Assembly: GCA_963848825.1 (NCBI GenBank) | Contig: CAWKFA010000009.1 | Span: 806,001 to 870,000, forward strand | Direction: 5' to 3' | Length of the DNA stretch: 64,000 nt | Source: CAVVSQ01 sp963848825 | GTDB lineage: Bacteria > Planctomycetota > Planctomycetia > Gemmatales > Gemmataceae | Translations under genes and position numbers: made by a program | Notes under the pieces: model-generated | What the model was told of the DNA's origin: nothing | What the model saw: the letters and a program-made list of their open reading frames with translations, nothing else | The model's database searches: none | In this document: one piece after another, positions 30,575-39,344 of the stretch | Numbering within the stretch: position 1 is the stretch's first letter | Layout: the number at the start of each line of letters is the position of its first letter

Positions 30575-31220
30575 TCAGAGCGATTCTCCCGGGCCTTCTT
30601 CAGCCTGCGGCGTCATGAAGTCGCGCAGGCGCCGGATGGCGCGCGAATACGCGCATCGACGCCGCGGCTTCGGTTAGCCCGAGTGTGCCGGCGATTTCCT
30701 GGTTGCCAAGCTGTTCGAAGTGCCGCATCAATATCATTTCGCGATCTTCTTCATCCAGTTGCGCGAGAGCCGTGTGCAGGCGGTGCTCGAGTTCCTGACG
30801 AATGGCGGCGGAAGCCGGGGTAAGCTCCTGGTCGACAAACTGGGCCGCCAAATCAAGCGAAGACTGATCGTTCCAGCCAGGCCGTACGAGCGGTTGTTCG
30901 CGATTGACGCCACGTTTCTGCGCCTGATGGTGCTTGCGGTGGGCGTCGATCAGGTGATCTTTGGCAATGTGCCGCAGCCAGAGATGGAACGGCATGGCCG
31001 GCTTCCGCAAATAATCTTGGAGCCGCTTGCTGACTTCGAGCAGCACATCCTGCACCACGTCGCTGGCATCGACGCGCTGGGCGATCGCGGGGTCCAGACG
31101 CAGAGCGATGACGCGGCGCACCGCTTCCCGATGGCGCGTCAGAAGTGCCTCGATAGCCTGCTGGTCGCCGCGCCCGGCCTGTTCGAGCAATTGTTGCGTT
31201 TCGGCTGAATTGGGCCACAT
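30575..31220 (-). CDS. sigma-70 family factor, Planctomycetaceae-specific type
   Basis: About 214 residues from ATG 31220 (MWPNSAETQQLLEQAGRGD), with GGGAGG 6 bases upstream. Region 2 (RVDASDVVQDVLLEVSKRL and PMPFHLW-type stretch AMPFHLWLRHIAKDHLID) and region 4 (LDEEDREMILMRHFEQLGNQ, EIAGTLGLTEAAASMR) are clear and match the planctomycete sigma subfamily 1 pattern. An indel near 30646 moves the last helix into YSRAIRRLRDFMTPQAEEG, ending at 30575. A longer start at 31277 would run through a palindromic element and is rejected. No anti-sigma gene is adjacent. Confidence 0.85.
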
Positions 31221-31236
31221 CGATGGCCTCCCCTTG

Positions 31237-31339
31237 GAGCGTTCGGAAAAAAAGGGGTCAGACCCCCTCGATACCATGCAAAAGCGTTGAAAACTCTGTT
31301 CGCTTCAAGGGGTCTGACCCCTTTTTTTCCGAACGCTCT
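31237..31339. repeat. REPIN-like palindromic element 4 (type B arms)
   Basis: GAGCGTTCGGAAAAAAAGGG on the left and its complement on the right enclose the shared core. The right edge touches the stop codon of the iron alcohol dehydrogenase (TAA at 31339-31341), and the left edge lies 16 bases upstream of the sigma gene start. Confidence 0.85.
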
Positions 31340-32543
31340 TAATAGGCTTCCCGCAGGATCCCTTCCAGGTCCGCCGCCGTCACCGGCTTTGGATTGACGC
31401 GCAGGATTCTTTTGACCTGAAATGCCTTTTCCGCGAACGGCCGGAGTTGTTCTTGCTTGACGCCCAGGTCTCGCAAGCGCGCGGGAATGCCGATGTCCGC
31501 GCAGCTTTTCGACGGCGCGCACGGCCCGCTGAGCGGCCGCCTCTTCATTCAAGCCCGTTACGTCTTCGTCCAGAAGCACCGCAATGTGCGCGAACTCCGT
31601 GATGCGGGCGGAAAGATTGAATTGCATGACGAAGGGAAGCAGCAAGCCATTGCCGGCGCCATGCGAGCAGTGGGTGGCGCCGCCGACCGGATATTCCAGG
31701 GCGTGTACCACGGCCACGCCCACGTTGGAAAATGCCAGCCCGCCCAGCGTGGCGCCAAGAGCCATGCCCTCGCGTGCTTCAAGATCCTGGCCATTGGCCA
31801 CGGCGCGACGCAAATATTTGCCAATCAGCGCGATGGCCTTTTCGGCCATGATGTCGCCCATCGGGTGCTTACCCTGGTAGACGGAGCGCTCCCCCTCCGG
31901 CAGGGGAAAATGAGCGTTATCAATAGCCGTATAGCCTTCAATTGCATGCGTGAGTGCGTCGATGCCGCTGTCAGCCGTCACCTTGGGAGGGCAGGAGACG
32001 GTCAGCAGAGGATCAATAAGTGCAACGCGCAGGCGCAGGAAATTACTGAGGACGCCTACCTTCATCTGGTTTTCCGTGTCCGTCAGCACGGAGGCCGCGG
32101 AAACCTCCGAGCCCGTGCCGGCCGTGGTGGGCACACAGAGGAGAGGCAGGACAGGTCCCGGAATCTTGTCATCGCCCACGTAGGTGCGCGGGCGTGCCTC
32201 CATGGGTAAGGAGCGTGGCGGCTATCTTCGCCAAATCCATGTTGCTGCCGCCGCCCAGGCCCACCAGTGCGTCCGGTCGGAAGGCACGCGCTTGCTCCAC
32301 ACAGCGCTCCGCGGCCTGCATCGAGGGCTCGGGCTCCCCTTCGGTAAACGAGTCCACGGCCAGACCACTCGCGGTAAGTGGGCGACGTACGCGGTCGAGA
32401 AGGCCCGCCTTCGCCAGGATCGCATCGGTAACGACAAACACTCGTTTGGCGCCGAGTCGCTGCGCGAGGGCGCCGAGTTGGTCCACGGCATTGCGGCCGA
32501 AGACCATTTGTCCCGCGGAATGGAAGGTCCAGGTTTCACGCAT
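31339..32543 (-). CDS. iron-containing alcohol dehydrogenase family protein, two frameshifts
   Basis: About 401 codons. N-terminus MRETWTFHSAGQMVFG, then the nucleotide-binding VGLGGGSNMDLAKI, VPTTAGTGSEVSAASVL, DSGIDALTHAIEGY and AVVHALEYPVGGATHCSHGAG, in which Asp and three His residues bind the metal. Indels lie near 32200 and 31505; the final frame ends with RVNPKPVTAADLEGILREAY. Family members oxidise alcohols or reduce aldehydes with NAD(P); the substrate cannot be told. It stands upstream of the sigma gene on the same strand but is separated from it by element 4. Confidence 0.85.
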
Positions 32544-32666
32544 GGAAGGCTCATCACAAGTTTAAGGAATGAGGCCGGGGAACAAGCAGCGGCCGCATGA
32601 AAGCGAAACAGGACCTTTTGAAGTCCTGTCCCCGTTTTCTTACGGCCTCTTATAATACTTTCAACC

Positions 32667-33194
32667 ATGACCATTCGCGTTGGTATCGTCACCGTTTCCG
32701 ATCGGGCCAGCAAGGGAGTCTACGAAGACCTCGGCGGGCCGGCGATTCGCGCCTACCTCGAAGAGGTCCTTTCGTGTCCGTGGGAACCGGTGCCGCGCCT
32801 TATCGCCGACGAACAACCGCTGATCGAGGCCACGCTATGCGCCTTGTGCGACGAGGAAAAGTGCTGCCTGGTGGTGACGACGGGAGGCACCGGGCCGGCG
32901 CGTCGCGATGTCACGCCCGAAGCTACCGAGGCGGTGTGCGATAAATTGCTCGCTGGCTTTGGCGAACTGATGCGGAACGTGTCGCTCCGGGTAGTGCCGA
33001 CGGCGATTTTATCGCGGCAAACAGCCGGCATTCGGGGGCAATCGCTGATCGTCAATCTACCCGGCAAGCCTTCCGCGATCCGCGATTGCCTGGCGGCCGT
33101 GTTCCCGGCGATTCCCTACTGTATCGATCTGCTGGAAGGGCCTTATTTGACGACTCATGAAAACCTGGTCAAGGTTTTCCGGCCCAAGAAATGA
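32667..33194 (+). CDS. mog: molybdopterin adenylyltransferase MogA/MoaB-type
   Basis: Intact, 175 residues, close to the usual 170-195. MTIRVGIVTVSDRASKG at the start and VVTTGGTGPARRDVTPEAT are the MPT-binding signatures of the MoaB/MogA fold; LIVNLPGKPSAIRDCL is the second conserved loop. The enzyme adenylates molybdopterin before molybdenum insertion. GARRDVTPEAT is typical of MogA rather than eukaryote-like gephyrin domains. No other molybdenum cofactor gene is in the window. Confidence 0.88.
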   Translation: MTIRVGIVTVSDRASKGVYEDLGGPAIRAYLEEVLSCPWEPVPRLIADEQPLIEATLCALCDEEKCCLVVTTGGTGPARRDVTPEATEAVCDKLLAGFGELMRNVSLRVVPTAILSRQTAGIRGQSLIVNLPGKPSAIRDCLAAVFPAIPYCIDLLEGPYLTTHENLVKVFRPKK

Positions 33195-33198
33195 TGCG

Positions 33199-33579
33199 TC
33201 ATGCTTTGGGGGGTAGCCCAACGTCGTACCCATGTCCCTTGAGTACTTCGGCGAAGCGATCACCGGCTTGACTGGCGGCCGCGGAGTCGATTCCCGCCCG
33301 GGCGATGGCCGCGAACCAAAAACGAAAGCGATCGCGCGGGGGCAGCAGGTCGGGTTCGATATTCAACTCGCGTACGTCGTCTGGGTCCCAGCGCGTTTTT
33401 TTGAGCCAGGTGGCCAATTCGCGCCAGCCCATACCCTGCGAAACAGGCGTGCCGTCTTTGTGCTGAATGCGTCGACCGATGAGGACGTTGAGGAAACCGA
33501 GAAAGTGACCCTTGGTGATGCCCTTTTTCTTCAAAACTTGGAAAAGCAGTGGCAATGAGTCCATAAGCCCGAAATCCAT
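33199..33579 (-). CDS. hypothetical protein, 126 residues
   Basis: An intact frame from ATG 33579 (MDFGLMDSLPLLFQVLKKK); TTG at 33588 is an alternative. Contains GFLNVLIGRRIQHKDGTPVS, GWRELATWLKKTRWDPDDV and FRFWFAAIARAGIDS. It is mostly helical by eye, with no signal peptide and no membrane segment. I do not recognise the family. It converges with mog, four bases between the stops. Confidence 0.5.
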   Translation of the reverse strand: MDFGLMDSLPLLFQVLKKKGITKGHFLGFLNVLIGRRIQHKDGTPVSQGMGWRELATWLKKTRWDPDDVRELNIEPDLLPPRDRFRFWFAAIARAGIDSAAASQAGDRFAEVLKGHGYDVGLPPKA

Positions 33580-33737
33580 AATAGGCAACTAGAATCAAAC
33601 GCCTGCCGTTGTTTCCTAATTTAACCGCTTTGCCTATTTTATCAATCCCAACTTTTTTACCAAAGCGATATTGTTCGTTTTTGGATAGTTTTGTTGCCTC
33701 CCGCGCTATTCTGACGTGGATTCGCTATTGCTGGGTC

Positions 33738-34961
33738 CTATTTCAAGAGAGAAACTTCGGCACGCTTAGCTCGAGTCCGAAGCGGTCCAATATCTCGCGG
33801 CGTGCAGGCTCGAGGCGACTTGCAGTCCTCCGGCCGGACCACCTGCGGATCGGGGCGCCAGCACATCAAGGCGATGTCTTGCGTCCATGGATGGCCGTGT
33901 TCGAGTGCATACTTCTTGAGGGCGGCGTTCAAAGTGGCCGTGCTGCGGGTACAGGCAATATTTTCGTCGGCCCAGAGTCGGGGATGATATTGGTCCGCCT
34001 GGGCGATAAATGCGGTCAAATCCTCGGCCAGATGGCGCTGGCGCAGCAGCCGTCCGGTCTGGCTATTGATGAAGTGCTTGGAACCGATCTCCGCGTCTTC
34101 GAGAAGGCCGACGGGGGTGTCGGCGAACATCGACTCGACGACGACGACGCAAGAACCCTCGCGGCGTGATAGGATAACGCTGGTGCGTGCGTGCGCGAGG
34201 CTATCCGCCAACTCCTCATTGCTCACGTTGCAGCGCAACTCAAAGCGATTGTCGACGCCATAACAACGGGCTTCCGAGCGCAGCGTCTCGGCCGTGCGTC
34301 GGTCCTGTTCCTGGCCCAGCAGGACAACGCGCAAGCGGCTGGGCATGTCGCGCAGCGCCTTGAACAAGACATGGTGCCTCTTGTAGGTGCCAAAATTCGC
34401 CACCATGATGAGGTCGATGTTTTTCTGGTCGAATGGTACGGGCTTATAGAAAACGGGATTGACCCAGCTTGAGGCAAACAAAGGCACCATCACGTAGTTG
34501 GCCGCGAACCGGGGAAAGTGCTCAAGGTCCTTCCAGTTGCTGATAAGGCAAAAGACCGGCCCGGCAAACGCCTTGGGAAACACGAAATTAACCAGGTGGT
34601 GAGGCGGGCTCCAGGTCGGTGCCACCACCACATCGTAGCGCTCCGCGAACGCGTGCAGGGGGGCATAGCGAAGCAGCTTGAGCCACTGGTCCTCAAAAGA
34701 AAAGAAAACCACCCCCTTTTCCTGGGGACTGACCCAGGGCTTGATGACGGCCGCCTTGCCCACTTTTGAGCCGGAGTTGCTGGTGTCGAACTCGGCCCAA
34801 TCGATGTTGCTCCAGTCGAGAAGCGCAAGGCGTTCCTGAATGCGTTCTTCCAGGCGAAGCTGCAGGGACGCATCGGGGGCTCGGCGGGCCTGGGCACATA
34901 GCCTGGCAATCGAACGCGCCAGGCCCTGGGGATCATCGGCGCCGGCAAGCGATTGGTCCAT
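33738..34961 (-). CDS. glycosyltransferase, GT4 / GT-B type
   Basis: A 407-residue frame from ATG 34961. The C-terminal half has the GT4 donor-site pattern: IDLIMVANFGTYKRHHVLFK, RLRVVLLGQEQDRR and REGSCVVVVESMFADTPVG, where the E near the end of the last motif usually contacts the nucleotide sugar. The N-terminal half is acceptor-side and not diagnostic. In another frame upstream a plausible extension MTDRLKFNPSLRKLLCVKEL (start about 35032 or 35017) suggests the true start lies across an indel near 34945. Probably builds a surface polysaccharide or glycan; no cluster of related genes is present. Confidence 0.7.
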   Translation of the reverse strand: MDQSLAGADDPQGLARSIARLCAQARRAPDASLQLRLEERIQERLALLDWSNIDWAEFDTSNSGSKVGKAAVIKPWVSPQEKGVVFFSFEDQWLKLLRYAPLHAFAERYDVVVAPTWSPPHHLVNFVFPKAFAGPVFCLISNWKDLEHFPRFAANYVMVPLFASSWVNPVFYKPVPFDQKNIDLIMVANFGTYKRHHVLFKALRDMPSRLRVVLLGQEQDRRTAETLRSEARCYGVDNRFELRCNVSNEELADSLAHARTSVILSRREGSCVVVVESMFADTPVGLLEDAEIGSKHFINSQTGRLLRQRHLAEDLTAFIAQADQYHPRLWADENIACTRSTATLNAALKKYALEHGHPWTQDIALMCWRPDPQVVRPEDCKSPRACTPRDIGPLRTRAKRAEVSLLK

Positions 34962-35150
34962 AGCTCCTTGACGCACAAAAGTTTTCGAAGCGATGGATTG
35001 AATTTGAGCCGGTCGGTCATTTCCAGGCGCAACGCTGCAAGAACGGCATCATCCGCGTTTCATCCGAGGTAGGAAGGCAAGGTGAGATTTAATCCGTGCG
35101 CGCTGGAAGCCCGACTATTGTAGACATGCCCTCTTGATCTACAAGTTCTA

Positions 35151-35254
35151 AGAGCGTTCGAAAAAAAAGGGGTCAGACCCCTTGAAGCGAACAGAGTTTT
35201 CAACGCTTTTGCAAGGTATCGAGGGGGTCTGACCCCTTTTTTTCCGAACGCTCT
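35151..35254. repeat. REPIN-like palindromic element 5 (type B arms, reversed core)
   Basis: Same arms as elements 2 and 4 with the internal core in the opposite direction (GAAGCGAACAGAGTTTTCAA). The right edge overlaps the stop codon of the isochorismatase-like gene (TAG at 35253-35255). Confidence 0.85.
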
Positions 35255-35879
35255 AGGCCGGGTTTCCGCTGTCTGGAGCCAGTGACTTCAATTTTGAAAA
35301 AGAAATATCTCGGGAAGGTCGGATGTCGGCTTTTAGTATTTTGCTCATTTGCGTGAGTGCGTAGTTATTTTCCTCGTCCGTGTTCGAGGCCACGCAATCG
35401 GCCGGAACTACCAGATGAAAATCGCGCATGTAGGCGTCATTGGCGGTGAACAAAACGCAGATATTCGCCGCCAGTCCTGTCAGGATGATAACTTTCACGC
35501 CCAGATAATCGAGGAGGGTGTCGAGCGTTGTTGAAAAAAAGGCGGAGTGTTTGGGTTTGAGCACGAAGTAATCGTCTCGATCAGGCCGTAGCAGTTCCAC
35601 GATGGGCTGGCCGCGTACGCCGTCCTTGAGGCAATGCTCGACCTGGGCGCTGAAGTCGGAGCGCCAACGCCCGAAGTTGTCATTAACATAGATGACCGGT
35701 ATCCGCTCCTTCTGGGCACGTGCCTTCAGGGCCGCGATTTGCCGCGCCATGGGGAGGGCGTGGCGGAGGGCCTGGTCCCCCTCGGGAAACTCCAGATCAT
35801 TGATCACGTCGATCAGCAACAGAGCTACCCTGGACTTGTCCGGAGCATTCCCGTGCAAGTCCTCGTTCTTCGCCGGCAT
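35253..35879 (-). CDS. isochorismatase-like cysteine hydrolase
   Basis: 208 residues from ATG 35879 (MPAKNEDLHGNAPDK), preceded by GAGGGGG. The catalytic triad of the family is present: Asp in VALLLIDVINDLEFPEG, Lys in YFVLKPKHSAFFST, and Cys in TGLAANICVLFTANDA. Family members hydrolyse amides or vinyl ethers (isochorismate, nicotinamide, N-carbamoyl compounds); the substrate is unknown. It starts 20 bases after the MFS gene, and together with the dehydrogenase upstream forms a likely three-gene operon. Longer starts up to 36026 overlap the MFS gene and are rejected. Confidence 0.85.
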   Translation of the reverse strand: MPAKNEDLHGNAPDKSRVALLLIDVINDLEFPEGDQALRHALPMARQIAALKARAQKERIPVIYVNDNFGRWRSDFSAQVEHCLKDGVRGQPIVELLRPDRDDYFVLKPKHSAFFSTTLDTLLDYLGVKVIILTGLAANICVLFTANDAYMRDFHLVVPADCVASNTDEENNYALTQMSKILKADIRPSRDISFSKLKSLAPDSGNPA

Positions 35880-35899
35880 GATGCGTACCCCCTCAAAAG

Positions 35900-37168
35900 T
35901 CACTCGATCAGGGCCTGGTCTTTCGTTTCGGGAAGGAACCAAAGGAGCGCGGCGCCGACAAGAAACAGGCTGCCGAGCAGCGTGACAGCCAACCGGTGGT
36001 CCATGCCCGGTTGCTCCTTGAGCCAACCTGAGAAAAAGAGTACCGACGCCGCCACGATACGGCCGCCGTTAAAGCAGAAGCCTGCCCCGGTGGCGCGCAG
36101 GCGGGCCGGAAACAACTCGGGAAAATAGATGGCGTAACCCGCATGCAGCCCCAGCGTAAAGAACCCGAAAACCGGCAGTAACGCGACGAATTCCCCGTAG
36201 GAGCCGGGTAGATAGCACGTCAACGGTACGATGATGAAGGCGGCGATATGGAAGAAAAGAAACGAGCGGCGCCGTCCCCACCGGGCGGCCAGCGGCCCGA
36301 AGGAAAGCAAACCGAGCCCGCCCCCGGTCGACTGGATCAGGGCGTACTCTAGCTTGGCCTGGCCTTGCGCATCCGCGAGAGGTACGCCGTCGGCCACCAG
36401 GCGGTCCTGTGCTAATTTTTGTCCTTCCACGGTGACTCCCCAGAAGGTGCCCAGGCCCACGGCGGCCAGGAGCAAGCCAAACAGGGCCCGGCGCCGCCAC
36501 AGGCCGTTTCCCAGGAGTTCGCGTACGCCGCCACCCTCCACGACCGCGCCTGGCCGTGGAGCAGCTTCCGGTAGGCGAACTCGCAGCGCGAGCACGAGGA
36601 ACGCGGGGAGTACGCCCACGAGATAGGCATAGCGCCACTCGGCGCCGACCGCCCAGCCCGCCAATCCCGCAAGCCACGTGCCAAGGATGCTGGTGGCGTG
36701 GAAGATCGACCCTGCTTGTGCGCGGCCGCGCGTGGCAAAGGCCTCGGCGACCATGGCGGCTGCCACCGACCATTCACCGCCCACGCCAACCGCGACCAGA
36801 AATCGCAAGGCCGCCACCTGCCATAGATCCTGCGCCAGGGCCGTAAGGCCGGAAAAGACCGAATAGGTTAATATGGTCAAAATGAGCACCGGACGCCGGC
36901 CCCAGCGATCGGCCAGGGCGCCGAACAGGATGCCTCCCAAGGCACCGCCGATCAGGAAAACCCCCAGAAAGATATCGCCATAAAACAGAATCGTTTCGGC
37001 TTTCGCATCGTGGGGCAAAAGCTCCTGGAGAAGTTGGCCGCGAGTGATGTTGAAGATCTGCCCTTCGTAGACGTCGAATAGCCAGCCAGCGGAGGCGAGC
37101 AAGAGAATCAGCCATTGACCGCGCGTGATATCGCTATACCACGGGGCCGAGGAGGGAGAAGAAGACAT
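35900..37168 (-). CDS. MFS transporter (sugar/aromatic acid-like)
   Basis: 422 residues from ATG 37168, intact, with 12 membrane segments by eye. The signature loop between TM2 and TM3 is FGALADRWGRRPVLI, and a second copy in the other half reads FGPLAARWGRRRSFL. TM4 has VGVGGEWSVAAAMVAE, and the end has FPELFPARLRATGAGFCFNG, typical of the major facilitator superfamily near the sialic-acid and aromatic-acid transporters. The substrate is probably related to the neighbouring dehydrogenase and hydrolase. The longer frame to 37444 overlaps the upstream gene, so the later ATG is chosen. Confidence 0.85.
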   Translation of the reverse strand: MSSSPSSAPWYSDITRGQWLILLLASAGWLFDVYEGQIFNITRGQLLQELLPHDAKAETILFYGDIFLGVFLIGGALGGILFGALADRWGRRPVLILTILTYSVFSGLTALAQDLWQVAALRFLVAVGVGGEWSVAAAMVAEAFATRGRAQAGSIFHATSILGTWLAGLAGWAVGAEWRYAYLVGVLPAFLVLALRVRLPEAAPRPGAVVEGGGVRELLGNGLWRRRALFGLLLAAVGLGTFWGVTVEGQKLAQDRLVADGVPLADAQGQAKLEYALIQSTGGGLGLLSFGPLAARWGRRRSFLFFHIAAFIIVPLTCYLPGSYGEFVALLPVFGFFTLGLHAGYAIYFPELFPARLRATGAGFCFNGGRIVAASVLFFSGWLKEQPGMDHRLAVTLLGSLFLVGAALLWFLPETKDQALIE

Positions 37169-37179
37169 TGACCGCCTCG

Positions 37180-38200
37180 TTAGAAGGAGAAGGGAGTTCC
37201 AAGGCGGATCGATTCTTGCGCGCTGACACACATGCGCACCGACCAGGTGCCATCCTCGCCGGTGGCGGCGGCAGACCTGCCTGCTTCGATGGCCTGTTGA
37301 AAACGGGCGAATTGCTCGGCAAGTTCGTACACCTCGCCGGCCATACGCGCGATGGGAACATCCTCGAGCGTCGTGCCATGTTGCCGCCGCAGCGAGAAAG
37401 TTGGCTCGAACGTGCGGTCCGTTACACCGGACCAGGACGCCCACAGGGCTCCGTCGCGGCCGGATATTTTAACGGTCTGATGATGTTCCCAGCCGCCCAG
37501 CGACTGCGCGATGACGGCGTAGCGCCCGCCAGTAAACTCAACCAGCGCACTGAAGTTGTCCTGGAGTTCGGCATGGTCGGCCCGCCTGGCGTTAGCACGG
37601 GCAAAAACGGACACCGGCTCTGCCAGGCCCGCAAAATACCAGCGGACGAGATCGAAGAAGTGGATGGGCTCTTCGAGAATCCAGCTCGCCGACGCGCTGC
37701 CTATCGTAACGCCAGCCCTCCGACCCGAGCCGGTAAGGCCTGCGCCACAGTTCCACGAGCACATAAAGGGGATCGCCAAGTGTTCCGGCGTCGATGAGTT
37801 CCTTCACTTTGCCCCACAGCGCCGAGCAGCGCATCTCATGGCCGGCCGCGAGCACACGTCCGCCGGCGTGCGCCAGCGTCGTTAACTCCTGGCATTCGTG
37901 GACGGTCAGGCACAGTGGCTTTTCCATGAGGAGATGACGCCCTGACTCGAGGACGGCGCGGCCAACTTCATAATGGAGGTGGGACGGCAATACCACCGCC
38001 ACGGCATCGAGATCGCTGCTGGCGAGCAAAGCGCGGTAATCTGTGTGAATTTGACTGGAAGGGTGGTCGGCATGCGCCCGGGCACGCGTACTTTCCGAAA
38101 GCGCCGCGATCGCCACCAAACGCGCATCAGGGCTGGCGGCAATGACGCGTGCATGCTGCCAGCCCCAGGCCCCATAGCCAATCAAACCACAGCGGATCAT
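37180..38200 (-). CDS. Gfo/Idh/MocA family oxidoreductase, one frameshift
   Basis: About 340 codons from ATG 38200 (MIRCGLIGYGAWGWQHARVI), a Rossmann start with GxGxxG-like spacing. LEKP-type motif LLMEKPLCLTVHECQELTTL carries the Lys that contacts the nicotinamide cofactor. After an indel near 37700 the second domain reads WILEEPIHFFDLVRWYFAG, with the His expected at the active site, and ends at 37180. The family oxidises or reduces sugars and inositols with NAD(P). It overlaps nothing, and the MFS gene begins 11 bases after its stop. Confidence 0.85.
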
Positions 38201-38267
38201 GTGCCGTCCTATAGGAGCCTGGACCTCGACGAGCACCAAGCCGCCGAGCGTCAGCGCGAGGTTTTGT

Positions 38268-38663
38268 TCAGCGACCGACAAGCAAGAGATAAGTCGTCAT
38301 GCCGAGCCCCAGCAAGGCGAGCACGACAGACACCAGAACGCTCAGCGACCAACGAGGAGCTTCGTAGGGATCGCCCCGATTGAGGCGCCTCAAGAAACGA
38401 GCGTGCTGCAAGGAAGCGAGCAAATTCACCACGACACCCAGGACAACCAAACTGATGCCGATCCAGAGGGAAATCCCCATGGAAACAGGAGGCCGGGCAT
38501 TCTCGGTCATGGCGATCTCTCTCAGGAACAGGCCGAAACGAGCCACGACAAAGCCAAAGCCCATCATGGCCAGGCCGGTTCTAATCCAGGCAAGCAACGT
38601 TCGCTCGCCGGCAAAGCGGACCCGGGGGTCCTCCGAGATTTTTAGCTGGTTGGGACTGGTCAA
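38268..38663 (-). CDS. DUF202 / YidH family small membrane protein
   Basis: 131 residues from a TTG start at 38663 preceded by AGGGAGA; the in-frame upstream region shows no better start. RFAGERTLLAWIRTGLAMMG is the diagnostic DUF202 motif, followed by helices (FGFVVARFGLFL), ISLWIGISLVVLGVVVNLLA and LSVLVSVVLALLGLGMTTYL. Function unknown in all species. The frame continues upstream to 38933, but that part overlaps the DUF188 gene on the other strand and is not credible. Confidence 0.85.
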   Translation of the reverse strand: MTSPNQLKISEDPRVRFAGERTLLAWIRTGLAMMGFGFVVARFGLFLREIAMTENARPPVSMGISLWIGISLVVLGVVVNLLASLQHARFLRRLNRGDPYEAPRWSLSVLVSVVLALLGLGMTTYLLLVGR

Positions 38664-38828
38664 AAAAGTCTCCCTATCACGTGTTGTTGTTTCAACGTTA
38701 GCGTTCTTTTCGTCCCTTGTAAAGAATCGGACCGGCTGGAATACTTGTATTATTATCGCTGGGCGGCCACTGATACGAGGAACGGTAAAACAAGCCGCGA
38801 CCGAAATCGCGGCACAAGGTTGTGACCC

Positions 38829-39292
38829 ATGTTGACGATTTACGTGGACGCCGATGCTTGCCCGGTCAAGGAGGAGATTTTGCGCGTGGCGGGCCGCTAT
38901 GAGCTGCGCGTCCTGATCGTGGCGAAAAACCAAATGCGCGTACCAACCACGCCTCGAGTGGAGTTGGTCGTGTGTGCCGGGTTCGGTGAAGTGGACGACT
39001 GGATCGCGGAGCGCGCCGCGCGGGAGACATCGTGATTACCTCGGACATCCCGCTCGCTGCCCGCTGTCTTGCCAGCGAGGCACGCGTGTTGGGCCCGAAA
39101 GGAAACCCGTTCACCGATAATAACATCGGACCAGCCATGGCGACCCGCTCCCTGATGGATGAACTTCGCCAGGGCGGCATGGCGACCGGCGGCCCCGCTC
39201 CCATGAAGCCCGAGGATCGGTCGCGGTTTCTGTCGAAGCTCGACGAAATCGTTGGGGCCGTGCGTCGCCAGTACCCACCCGCAACCAGTTGA
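38829..39292 (+). CDS. DUF188 / YaiI-YqxD family protein, one frameshift
   Basis: About 154 codons. MLTIYVDADACPVKEEILRV at the start and, after an indel near 39025, ITSDIPLAARCLASEARVL, PKGNPFTDNNIGPAMATRSL are the conserved segments of the UPF0178 (YaiI/YqxD) family. The fold is PIN-like with Asp residues, and a nuclease-type role has been suggested for relatives. The sequence between the two frames reads RAGDIVITSDI when one base is added. Confidence 0.88.
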
Positions 39293-39344
39293 TTTGATGA
39301 TTGCGGCGCGCTACCCGCCCTTGTTCAGCATGGTGGAAGGATTC

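Noticed and set aside
31221..31277. longer N-terminus for the sigma factor
   Set aside because: The extension is encoded by the palindromic element (DPFFSER), and a strong ribosome binding site lies before the ATG at 31220.
37169..37444. longer N-terminus for the MFS transporter
   Set aside because: It overlaps the end of the upstream dehydrogenase gene and adds a polar stretch before the first membrane helix.
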